Shown: positions 6,519 through 12,468, counted from the first letter of the stretch. The stretch is 15,220 nt of DNA from CAZCCC01 sp964535715 (GCA_964535715.1 CAZHUO010000028.1:1-15220); one strand, 5' to 3'. Notes: generated by a model not told the origin, from the letters alone. Numbers and translations are program-made.

Positions 6519-6545
6519 TGGTCGCCACTGGCGGCCACTTTTATT
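6519..6545 (+). promoter_or_regulatory. GC-rich leader hairpin with a short T-rich tail, attenuator-like
   Basis: TGGTCGCC (6519-6526) pairs with GGCGGCCA (6530-6537) across a 3-nt loop, with one G-T wobble. It is followed by CTTTTATT. It lies about 20 nt after the predicted transcription start and is far more GC-rich than its surroundings. It could act as a partial terminator or pause site in the leader of nusA. Confidence 0.45.
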
Positions 6546-7033
6546 AAGTCGAGATAAGGATTAAGTCCAGATAAGTAATAAGTTAATCAATATAGCGCCA
6601 TTTAATTATTAACTATTCAAATATGGCGCAAATAAGAACTTTTCAAGATTTAAAATTATGGCAAAAAGCTCATCAATTAGTTTTAGCCATTTATCAAGTT
6701 ACTAAAAATTTTCCCAGTGAGGAAAAATTTGGTCTAACAAGTCAACTGAGAAGAGCGGCTGTTTCTATAGCATGAAATATCGTTGAGGGTTTTAGAAGAA
6801 AATCCTTAAAAGATAGTTTAAATTTTTACAATATATCAGACGGTTCTTTAGAAGAGCTAAAATATCAACTTATTCTCAGCAAAGACTTAAAAATAATAAA
6901 CGAAAATTTGTTTAATGAAACCTTTTCACTAAGTGAAGAAGTTGGAAAAATGCTTTATCGTTGGATTCAAATCCACAAAGCAAAATTAAATTAATCTTAT
7001 CTAGATTTATCTGGACTTAATTCTTAATCCTTA
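6543..7033. mobile_element. four-helix-bundle cassette bounded by inverted repeats (IVS-like)
   Basis: TAAGGATTAAG and TCCAGATAA (contiguous, 6555-6574) are matched in inverted order by TTATCTGGA (7007-7015) and CTTAATCCTTA (7023-7033), with a 7-nt insert between the right-hand blocks. The left arm is itself part of a 17-bp tandem duplication (6543-6559 and 6560-6576, two differences). The enclosed ORF belongs to the family carried by intervening sequences of 23S rRNA genes, which are also bounded by inverted repeats. Here the element is in front of nusA, not in an rRNA gene. Mobility is inferred from structure only. Confidence 0.5.
6623..6994 (+). pseudogene. four-helix-bundle protein (S23/IVS family) interrupted by one TGA
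   Basis: From the ATG at 6623 the frame gives 122 sense codons plus one TGA (codon 51, 6773-6775), ending at TAA 6992-6994. The family pattern is complete: FQDLKLWQKAHQLVLAIY (7-24), FGLTSQLRRAAVSIA (36-50), then NIVEGF directly after the TGA, then SLEELKYQL and a final helix. Relatives have a small residue (Ser, Ala or Gly) where the TGA stands, so TCA-to-TGA or GGA-to-TGA would explain it. Members are small cytosolic oligomeric helical bundles of unclear function, first noticed as ORFs in 23S rRNA intervening sequences. There is no SD. It lies between a consensus promoter and nusA inside inverted repeats. It is otherwise undamaged. Confidence 0.85.
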
Positions 7034-7039
7034 AAAAAT

Positions 7040-8413
7040 ATGGACAAATCATCAATTAGTGACGCAGTAAAACAAATCTGCGACGAAAAAGGAATACCTT
7101 TAGCTTCAGTAATAGAAACCATTGAAGCGGCATTAGCTGCGGCCTATCGCAAGGATTTCGGCGAAAAAAATCAAAACATTAAAGCGGAATTTGATCTGGA
7201 AAGTGGCAAGACCAAAGTGTTTGACGTTAAAGAAGTTGTTGAAGACATGCCGGAAGAAGAAATCGTCGACGTTGAAGAAGAAAGCAAAGAAGTTGAAAAA
7301 AAGAAAAAATCGGAATTAGAAAACAAGATCGATCAGCCGGCTGAACCGGAAGAGGAGGTAAGGCGCTTTAATCCAAAAACCCAAATTCAAATCAGTGAAG
7401 CGAAAGTGATTAAAAAAAGCTATGAAATAGGCGATATCATTAAAACCGAATTAAGCATACCGGGCGACTTCGGCCGGATGGCAGCACAGACTGCCAAACA
7501 GGTTATAATTCAAAAACTCAGAGAAACTGAAAGGGAAACTTTGTATGAAGAATTTAAAAAGCAAGAGGGAGAAATTTTAGTCGGTACAGTCCAAAGAAAA
7601 GAAGGTAGCCTGGTTTTAATTGACTTGGGCAGGCTGACCGCATTGCTTCCACCCGAAGAGCAGATAAAAAATGAAAGCTATGCTCCGGGAGCCCATATGA
7701 AAGTTTATGTTATTTCGGCAAACACAACGACAAAGGGCCCTGAAGTTATTGTTTCTCGCGCCCATCCGGAAATAATCAAAAAATTATTCCTTTTGGAAAT
7801 TCCGGAAATTTCTAGCGGTGTGGTTGAAATTAAATCGGTAGCCCGAGAAGCGGGATCTAGATCAAAAATTGCCGTATGGACAGATCAAAAAAATATTGAT
7901 CCAATAGGTTCTTGTATCGGCCAGCGGGGTGCAAGAATTCAAACAATAATTTCCGAACTAAAAGGCGAAAAAGTTGATATTGTTAAATATAGCGAAGATC
8001 CGGCTGAATATATAAGCAATGCTTTAAGTCCGGCAAAAATTTTGGAGATTAAAATCAACGAAGAAACAAGAATGGCAATAGCAAAAGTCAGCGAAGACCA
8101 GCTGTCATTGGCAATTGGCAGATCCGGACAAAATGTCAGGCTTGCCGCCAAATTAACCGGCTGGAAAATAGATATATCATCAAAGGATAATAAGGAAGAG
8201 GAAAACGAAAAATCAATAGAGTCTGAAGAAAAGACAACTGAAGAAGAATCAGCAGAAGAACAAAAACCAAGGGCTGAAGAAAAAGAAGCAAAAAAAATCA
8301 AGGCTAAAAAATCAAAAAAGATGTTATCCGATAAAGAAGGTGTAGAAGAACCGAAAAAAGAAAAGCCGGCCAAAGAGAAGAAAGAAAAGAAAGAGAAAAA
8401 AGAAAAAGAATAA
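7040..8413 (+). CDS. nusA: transcription termination/antitermination factor NusA
   Basis: 457 residues. NusA binds RNA polymerase and nascent RNA and modulates pausing, termination and antitermination. Domain order: the N-terminal RNAP-binding domain (1 to about 165), whose core is split by a Glu/Lys-rich insertion of roughly 40 residues (about 68-110); the S1 domain (about 175-242, EGEILVGTVQRKEGSLVLIDLG); KH1 (about 243-320, DPIGSCIGQRGARIQ); KH2 (about 325-380, LAIGRSGQNVRLAAKLTGW). The last 75 residues are a charged low-complexity tail ending in KEK repeats, not the acidic AR repeats of E. coli. The ATG has no SD and lies six bases after an inverted-repeat arm. The usual partners rimP and infB are absent; tig follows after 49 nt. 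The consensus promoter at 6464 is the nearest upstream promoter. Confidence 0.96.
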   Translation: MDKSSISDAVKQICDEKGIPLASVIETIEAALAAAYRKDFGEKNQNIKAEFDLESGKTKVFDVKEVVEDMPEEEIVDVEEESKEVEKKKKSELENKIDQPAEPEEEVRRFNPKTQIQISEAKVIKKSYEIGDIIKTELSIPGDFGRMAAQTAKQVIIQKLRETERETLYEEFKKQEGEILVGTVQRKEGSLVLIDLGRLTALLPPEEQIKNESYAPGAHMKVYVISANTTTKGPEVIVSRAHPEIIKKLFLLEIPEISSGVVEIKSVAREAGSRSKIAVWTDQKNIDPIGSCIGQRGARIQTIISELKGEKVDIVKYSEDPAEYISNALSPAKILEIKINEETRMAIAKVSEDQLSLAIGRSGQNVRLAAKLTGWKIDISSKDNKEEENEKSIESEEKTTEEESAEEQKPRAEEKEAKKIKAKKSKKMLSDKEGVEEPKKEKPAKEKKEKKEKKEKE

Positions 8414-8462
8414 TTAAATAAAATTTTCTGATTAATCCAGCTATCAGCTAAAATCTAACCTT

Positions 8463-9746
8463 ATGAAAACCGAATTAAATAAACTGCCGCGCGGCCAGGC
8501 GGAACTTGTCATTGAATTGACTGTTAAAGAATATCAGCCGTTTTTAGAACAGGCGGCAAAAGAAATTTCTGGGCATATCAAAATTCCGGGATTCCGTCCG
8601 GGTAAAGCCGATTTTGAAACAGTAAAGCAGAAGGTCGGTGAAGGCCAAATTTGGCAGGAGGCAATCGAGTCGGCAATGCAAAAAACTTTTTTAAAGGCGA
8701 TAGATGAGCAAAAGCTTGTAACTATTGGGTCGCCACAAATTGATATTGTCAAGCTTGCACCGGGAAATCCCGTGATATACAAAGCTAAAATAAATATTTT
8801 TCCGCAAGTAAAATTGGGAGATTATTCAAAAATTAAGATAGCCAAAAAAGCAGTTGTTGTAAAAGAAGAAAAAGTCAGAGAAACAATAAATGCCCTTCGA
8901 AAAATGCGGGCCAAGGAGATCTTAGTTAATAGAAAATCAAAAAAGGGCGACAAAGTTGAAATTGATTTTGAAACTTTTTTGGATAATATTCCGATTGAAC
9001 ACGGCAAGCAGCAGAATTTTCCGATTATATTAGGCGAAGGAAGCTTTATCCCCGGTTTTGAAGAACAGATAACCGGCTTAAATAAGGCCGATGTCAAAGA
9101 ATTTGAGCTGGAATTTCCCAAAAATTATCATCAAAAAAATCTTGCCGGCCGAAAAGCGGATTTCAAAGTTAAAATCAATTCGGTTTTTGAACTCGAATTG
9201 CCCAAAGGCGACGATGATTTCGCCAAAAGTCTTGGAAACTTTGAAACAATTAAGGAATTGGAAAACCAAATTAAAGACAATTTGGAAAAAGAAGCTTCAG
9301 CTAAAGAAGAACAGAGGATTGAGGAAGAATTGGTTGAAAAAATAGTAAGTCAAACCAGCTTCGATGAAATTCCGGATTTTTTAGTTGATAATGAGGCTAA
9401 GCGGATGATTGAAGAACTTGAATATAATATTTCGAAAGAGGGCTTGAAATTTGAAGATTATCTTGTTCACCTTAAAAAAACCAGGGATGATTTGCTTTTA
9501 GATTTTTCACCCCAAGCACTTAAGCGCGCCAAAGGCGCTTTGGTTTTAAGAGAGGTTGAAAAGCAACAAAACATCAAGGCAACAGATCAGGAAGTGGAAG
9601 ATGAAATTAAAAATATTCTTTTGTCTTATCCGGATGATCTGCAAGCTGAGCAAAAAATTAAAACTCCAGCATATAAAAATTATCTGAAAAATGTCATTGC
9701 TTCTAAAAAAACAGTGGATTATTTAAAATCAATAATGGTTGAATAG
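8463..9746 (+). CDS. tig: trigger factor, ribosome-associated chaperone
   Basis: 427 residues, the normal length. Trigger factor docks at the ribosomal exit tunnel and shields nascent chains. The N-terminal ribosome-binding domain (1 to about 115) contains the signature GFRPGKAD (43-50), a variant of the usual GFRxGK. The FKBP-type prolyl isomerase domain (about 160-245) shows KGDKVEIDFETFLD, ILGEGSFIPGFEEQITGL and a closing ADFKVKINSVFELELP. The helical C-terminal arm domain runs to the end (QQNIKATDQEVEDEIKNIL). The ATG at 8463 has no SD. It sits 49 nt behind nusA with no terminator between, so co-transcription is likely. In many bacteria tig precedes clpP/clpX; here a phosphodiesterase gene follows instead. 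Confidence 0.96.
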   Translation: MKTELNKLPRGQAELVIELTVKEYQPFLEQAAKEISGHIKIPGFRPGKADFETVKQKVGEGQIWQEAIESAMQKTFLKAIDEQKLVTIGSPQIDIVKLAPGNPVIYKAKINIFPQVKLGDYSKIKIAKKAVVVKEEKVRETINALRKMRAKEILVNRKSKKGDKVEIDFETFLDNIPIEHGKQQNFPIILGEGSFIPGFEEQITGLNKADVKEFELEFPKNYHQKNLAGRKADFKVKINSVFELELPKGDDDFAKSLGNFETIKELENQIKDNLEKEASAKEEQRIEEELVEKIVSQTSFDEIPDFLVDNEAKRMIEELEYNISKEGLKFEDYLVHLKKTRDDLLLDFSPQALKRAKGALVLREVEKQQNIKATDQEVEDEIKNILLSYPDDLQAEQKIKTPAYKNYLKNVIASKKTVDYLKSIMVE

Positions 9747-9786
9747 GTAATATCGAATATTTTGCTTAATCATAACAAACAAATTT

Positions 9787-10317
9787 ATGAAAATTGCAAT
9801 TATTTCCGATTCTCACGATAATATTCCGAATATTGAAAAAATGCTTGATTGGGTTAATAAAAACAATATTGAAATGATGATTCACTGCGGGGATTTAGCG
9901 GCACCGTCAATTCTGATTAATGAGCTGGAGCCGAAATTTAAAGGGCAAATTCATTTTATCCATGGTAATGTCGCTGACCGGGAAATGAATGAAAAATTGG
10001 CCAAAAAATATAAAAATGTTACCTGCTATGGCGATCAAGGCGAACTGGAAATTGGCGGCAAAAAAAATAAGTCCGCCGAAGCGAAGCGAAGGCGGATCGC
10101 TTTTTGCCACTATCCGAATCAGGCGGAAGAATTAGCCAAAACCGCAAAATATGATTTGATTTTTTACGGCCATGACCATAAGCCCTGGGAAAAATATATA
10201 GGCAAAACCCGGCTTTTGAATCCGGGAACGCTTGCCGGCATGTTTAATAAAGCGACATTTGCCGTCTATGATACCGCAACCGACAAAGCAAAATTAATTT
10301 TATTAGAAAAAATTTAA
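9787..10317 (+). CDS. MJ0936/YfcE-type metallophosphodiesterase
   Basis: A 176-residue single-domain calcineurin-like phosphoesterase. Metal ligands are all visible: D8 and H10 in SDSHDN, D36 in HCGDL, N61 in IHGNVADRE, H108 in FCHYP, and H129/H131 in YGHDHKPW; NPGTLAGM (145-152) closes the domain. Family members hydrolyse phosphodiesters, mostly cyclic nucleotides or model substrates in vitro; the physiological substrate is unknown. Odd feature: between LEIGGKK and IAFCHYP lies NKSAEAKRRR (about 94-103), encoded by a GC-rich inverted repeat (10071-10097) that relatives lack as far as I recall. It looks like an in-frame repeat insertion in a surface loop that leaves the active site intact. 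No SD; 40 nt after tig. A terminator follows. Confidence 0.9.
   Translation: MKIAIISDSHDNIPNIEKMLDWVNKNNIEMMIHCGDLAAPSILINELEPKFKGQIHFIHGNVADREMNEKLAKKYKNVTCYGDQGELEIGGKKNKSAEAKRRRIAFCHYPNQAEELAKTAKYDLIFYGHDHKPWEKYIGKTRLLNPGTLAGMFNKATFAVYDTATDKAKLILLEKI
10071..10097. repeat. intragenic in-frame palindromic repeat
   Basis: TCCGCC (10072-10077) and GGCGGA (10091-10096) form a perfect 6-bp stem around a GAAGCGAAGCGAA loop. The base composition differs sharply from the surrounding AT-rich gene. It adds about ten codons (NKSAEAKRRR) without disturbing the frame, reminiscent of the palindromic elements inserted in Rickettsia genes. Confidence 0.6.
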
Positions 10318-10337
10318 AACAGAGTATAATATAATCG

Positions 10338-10366
10338 ACGTAGCGCCAATTTTGCGCTATGTTTTT
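10338..10366 (+). terminator. intrinsic terminator / hairpin at the transposase boundary
   Basis: ACGTAGCGC (10338-10346) pairs with GCGCTATGT (10354-10362, one G-T wobble) over a 7-nt loop and continues into a T run. It lies 20 nt after the phosphodiesterase stop. The ATG of the decayed transposase is inside the 3' arm, so this could equally be the left-end hairpin of an IS200-like element. A duplicated TATAAT (10325-10335) stands just before it. Confidence 0.65.
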
Positions 10367-10970
10367 GCATCATCGTCAAAATAGAATAATTTTTTCAGAG
10401 GCGATATAGTTTGTCACCGTTTGTGCTCAAGACAGATTCCCGTTTTTTTTCGAATAGATATTTTGTGATTTATTTGTCGAAAAACTAAAATTAGGCAAAA
10501 TATTAAAGCAATTTTCATTATATGGATTTGTTATTATGCCCGACCACATCCATTTGTTAATTGAACCGGGGGATAAATATAATATTTCAAAAATAATGCA
10601 ATTTATAAAAAGGCATTTTTCCAGAAATATAAATTATATTTTATTTCCCGAAGATGCGATTGGCCAATCGCATCGTCGGGGTGGTGATTATGAAAATTTT
10701 ATGAATATAATATATAAACATGATAATAAAATTAAATTATTTAAAAATCAATTTATAAAAAAATACGGTCAAACCCAATTTCAATTCCCGAAATTCCAAT
10801 GGCAAAAATCATTTTATGACCATTATATCCGAAACGACATTGATTTTGAAAACCATCTTGAATATATCTGGTGTAATCCTGAAAAGCACAAAATTACCAA
10901 TAACTTTGAATATTATTCTTATTCATCGTATAATAATTACATTGAATTAATTGATAAATTTTATTTATGA
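10359..10970 (+). pseudogene. Y1 (IS200/REP-type) transposase with two in-frame amber codons
   Basis: Conceptual translation from the ATG at 10359 gives 203 codons ending in TGA. Two TAG codons interrupt it: codon 17 (10407-10409, between SEAI and FVTVCAQDRF, where relatives have Tyr) and codon 33 (10455-10457, between FFFE and IFCDLF). The remainder reads cleanly in one frame. The HUH nuclease motif is H63-I-H65 in YGFVIMPDHIHLLI; FPKFQWQKSFYDHYIRND and the C-terminal YIWCNPEKH block follow. After both ambers the frame is open from the ATG at 10536, which would give a 144-residue fragment lacking the N-terminal strand. The family nicks single-stranded hairpin ends of IS200 or REP elements. 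The stop overlaps the next gene's start as ATGA. A 34-bp palindrome (10647-10680) lies inside. The damage suggests an inactive copy. Confidence 0.85.
10647..10680. repeat. 34-bp palindrome inside the transposase ORF
   Basis: CCCGA, one base, GATGCGATTGG, then CCAATCGCATC, one base, TCGGG: a perfect 11+11 core flanked by a single A/G mismatch and five more pairs. It is GC-rich in an AT-rich ORF and encodes PEDAIGQSHRRGG in frame. It may be a REP-like sequence or an inserted palindromic element. Confidence 0.7.
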
Positions 10971-11728
10971 AAAATTTTGCAATAAAACTCGCAAAACAGG
11001 CCGGCACGGAAATAAAAAAACGTTTTAACCGCGATCACATTGTCAAAATAAAGACAAAATCGCAAATAGTCACTCAAGGTGATTTAATTGCAGATAAATT
11101 AATCGTTGCCGCCATAAAAAAGAAATTTCCAAACCATGGAATTTTAAGCGAAGAGTCGGGAAAAAATAAAATCAGTTCCGACTATCTTTGGACAATTGAC
11201 CCAATTGACGGTACAACTAATTATTCGATTGGCAGTCCGCTTTTTGCCGTATGTATATCGCTGTTTTTTAGAAGTAAACCGATTCTAGGTGTGGCTTATG
11301 CGCCGGCAATGGATGAACTTTATTATGCTGAAAATAGAAAAGGTGCTTTTTTAAACAATATAAAAATACATGTTTCAAGCAAGACAGCTTTAAATAAGTC
11401 TTTTTTGACTTTTTGCCATGGCAGTACAAATAATGATATCAAGCGGGCGATGAAAATTTATAACAAAATAAAATTTCAGGGGCTTGATTCTCGCCAGCTT
11501 GGATCGGCGGCTTTGGAACTTGGATTTGTTGCAGCCGGCCGAACCGACTGCATTATTATTCCCGGAGCAAATCCCTGGGATGTCGGCGCCGGAGTTTTAT
11601 TGGTTCGAGAGTCGGGCGGCAAGGTTACTAATTTTATAGGAGAAGAATGGAATCTGAATTCAAAAGACATGGTTGCTTCAAATGGCAAAATTCACAATCA
11701 GCTTATAAAGTTCCTGAAGAATATCTAA
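10967..11728 (+). CDS. inositol monophosphatase family phosphatase
   Basis: 253 residues, the typical length of this Li+-sensitive, Mg2+-dependent sugar-phosphatase family. Metal-binding motifs are intact: GILSEESG (58-65) with E62/E63, WTIDPIDGTTNY (75-86) with D78 and D81, and NPWDVGAGVLLVRESGG (202-218) with D205. Substrates in the family range from myo-inositol 1-phosphate to fructose-1,6-bisphosphate, NADP(H) and 3'-phosphoadenosine phosphates; the sequence does not distinguish them. The start ATG overlaps the transposase stop (ATGA) and lacks an SD. Translation may be coupled, or the gene may have been captured by the element's insertion just upstream. The small DUF167 gene follows 17 nt after its stop. 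Confidence 0.92.
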   Translation: MKNFAIKLAKQAGTEIKKRFNRDHIVKIKTKSQIVTQGDLIADKLIVAAIKKKFPNHGILSEESGKNKISSDYLWTIDPIDGTTNYSIGSPLFAVCISLFFRSKPILGVAYAPAMDELYYAENRKGAFLNNIKIHVSSKTALNKSFLTFCHGSTNNDIKRAMKIYNKIKFQGLDSRQLGSAALELGFVAAGRTDCIIIPGANPWDVGAGVLLVRESGGKVTNFIGEEWNLNSKDMVASNGKIHNQLIKFLKNI

Positions 11729-11745
11729 AATTCAAAATTAATCAT

Positions 11746-11964
11746 ATGTTTATAAACATCAAGGTTATTACCAATGCCAAAAGAACCGAAATAGTCGAGG
11801 AAAGTAATAATTGTTTAAAGATAAAATTAAAATCAAGGCCGATTAAGGGCAAGGCTAATGAAGAATTAATTAAATTATTGGCTGAAAAATATAATATTTC
11901 TAAATCTAAAATTGAAATAATAAAGGGTTTGACTTCTAAAAATAAATTGGTTAAAATTATTTAA
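11746..11964 (+). CDS. DUF167/YggU family small protein
   Basis: 72 residues from the ATG at 11746; the frame is open back to 11647, but that extension lies within the phosphatase gene and is rejected. The family signature is clear: LKIKLKSRPIKGKANEEL (24-41), followed by a helix LIKLLAEKYN and a strand-turn ISKSKIEIIKGLTSKNKLVKI. The family (UPF0235) has a small alpha/beta fold and no established function. Length is slightly short but within family range. It is probably co-transcribed with the phosphatase, and a terminator follows at 12027-12052. No SD is visible. Confidence 0.88.
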   Translation: MFINIKVITNAKRTEIVEESNNCLKIKLKSRPIKGKANEELIKLLAEKYNISKSKIEIIKGLTSKNKLVKII

Positions 11965-11997
11965 CAATAAAAAAACTTAAATTCAAAAACAAAAAAA

Positions 11998-12014
11998 TCT
12001 TGCTAAGCAAGATA
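11998..12014. repeat. short perfect hairpin upstream of the terminator
   Basis: ATCTTGC (11998-12004), loop TAA, GCAAGAT (12008-12014). It is not followed by T residues on the plus strand; on the minus strand it is followed by a T7 run (11997-11991) and could terminate minus-strand transcription. Confidence 0.6.
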
Positions 12015-12026
12015 ATAAAATAAAAT

Positions 12027-12052
12027 AAAATCGCTCAAACAAGCGGTTTTTT
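12027..12052 (+). terminator. intrinsic terminator of the IMPase-DUF167 unit
   Basis: AAAATCGCT (12027-12035) pairs with AGCGGTTTT (12042-12050, one T-G wobble) over a short loop, and the T run continues to 12052. It separates the phosphatase unit from the promoter of the structured RNA only about 20 nt further on. Confidence 0.75.
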
Positions 12053-12073
12053 ACATTATTAAATATTTAGACC

Positions 12074-12100
12074 TTGACAATATTTTAAAATTGTGATAAT
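12074..12100 (+). promoter_or_regulatory. promoter of the structured RNA
   Basis: TTGACA (12074-12079) is a consensus -35. GATAAT (12095-12100) is a 5/6 match to the -10 and carries the TG of an extended -10 (12092-12093); the spacer is 15 nt. With a 17-nt spacer the alternative -10 is TAATCT (12097-12102). The predicted start is near 12107, next to a small palindrome TTTAG-T-CTAAA (12109-12119). Confidence 0.7.
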
Positions 12101-12106
12101 CTGATA

Positions 12107-12429
12107 TGTTTAGTCTAAAATCGGCTTGATACTTTGAAAAACATATAAATAACCGCACATAAATCTGCAGACAGCCCAAACGGGTTAAACGTCCTCCGGC
12201 GCGTTGCTTTTGTGCCAGTTTGGAGGGGGCTTTAGAATGCCTGTAGAAATTTGGATAGCAAGTAAAGAAACAAATTGTACCTTTCAATTAAACCTCCTTT
12301 CGCTTGCTATCCAATTTCTGCAGGCACGACAAGCATGGGGTTTTTTTCTTGGCAAATCCGGCTTTTAGCTCGATTCCGCCCAGAAACAAACTTCTTGTCT
12401 GCAGATTTATGTGCGGTTTTTATTTTTTT
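12107..12429 (+). ncRNA. candidate structured RNA with nested long helices (unknown class)
   Basis: A promoter precedes it and a run T5-A-T7 ends it. Its outer helix is a perfect 22-bp pairing of 12151-12172 with 12397-12418 (outermost AACCGCAC/GTGCGGTT, with CTGCAG inside). A second long helix pairs 12239-12262 with 12303-12325, with one bulged T and one G-U. The left internal domain (12173-12238) has nested pairing potential, AGCCC/GGGCT, CCTCC/GGAGG and GGC/GCC. The 40-nt apical loop holds a small AATTG/CAATT hairpin and leaves ACCTCCTTTCG exposed. I found no hallmark of RNase P RNA, tmRNA, SRP RNA, 6S RNA or a group I/II intron. It could be a standalone RNA, a long regulatory leader for the ORF at 12469, or a palindromic MITE-like element. 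The transcript strand follows the promoter and U-tract. Confidence 0.55.
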
Positions 12430-12456
12430 GTCATAAGTACAAATAAACAACAAAAA

Positions 12457-12462
12457 AGGAGG
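12457..12462 (+). promoter_or_regulatory. perfect Shine-Dalgarno AGGAGG
   Basis: AGGAGG, preceded by five more A residues, lies six nucleotides before the ATG at 12469. The octamer AAAGGAGG (12455-12462) is exactly complementary to CCTCCTTT (12293-12300) in the apical loop of the upstream structured RNA. Confidence 0.85.
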
Positions 12463-12468
12463 ATAAAG

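Noticed and set aside
6543..6576. Short CRISPR-like repeat array.
   Set aside because: Only two adjoining 17-bp units with no spacer between them, and no cas genes.
5527..6994. Genetic code 25 (TGA = Gly) for the whole genome.
   Set aside because: TGA acts as a genuine stop for the first DUF5701-like gene (its paralogue ends at the same position), rnhB and the transposase ORF. The long core genes contain no in-frame TGA at all, whereas reassigned genomes use it frequently.
7939..8373. 144-codon minus-strand frame antisense to nusA.
   Set aside because: Its Ser/Phe-rich composition is the mirror of the Lys/Glu-rich NusA tail. No promoter, SD or domain is present.
9091..9345. 84-codon plus-strand frame inside tig.
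   Set aside because: Lysine-rich out-of-frame shadow of the trigger factor coding sequence.
12051..12287. Minus-strand ORF starting TTG at 12287 with AAAGGAGG six bases upstream, 78 codons.
   Set aside because: The SD is simply the complement of the RNA loop. The peptide has no recognisable domain, is built largely from the arms of the inverted repeat, and runs backwards through the plus-strand promoter and into the terminator. It remains the main competing reading of this locus.
12151..12418. Retron msr/msd-like architecture (outer a1/a2-type inverted repeat around folded RNA).
   Set aside because: No reverse transcriptase gene is present downstream or anywhere in the window, and the conserved branching-G context was not evident.
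12151..12418. Insertion sequence or MITE with 22-bp terminal inverted repeats.
   Set aside because: No target-site duplication is visible at the borders, and a promoter and U-tract flank the repeat as for an RNA gene. It cannot be excluded without genome-wide copy counts.
12304..12468. 5' extension of the 55-residue ORF.
   Set aside because: The extension lies within the RNA helices and terminator; AGGAGG points to the ATG at 12469.
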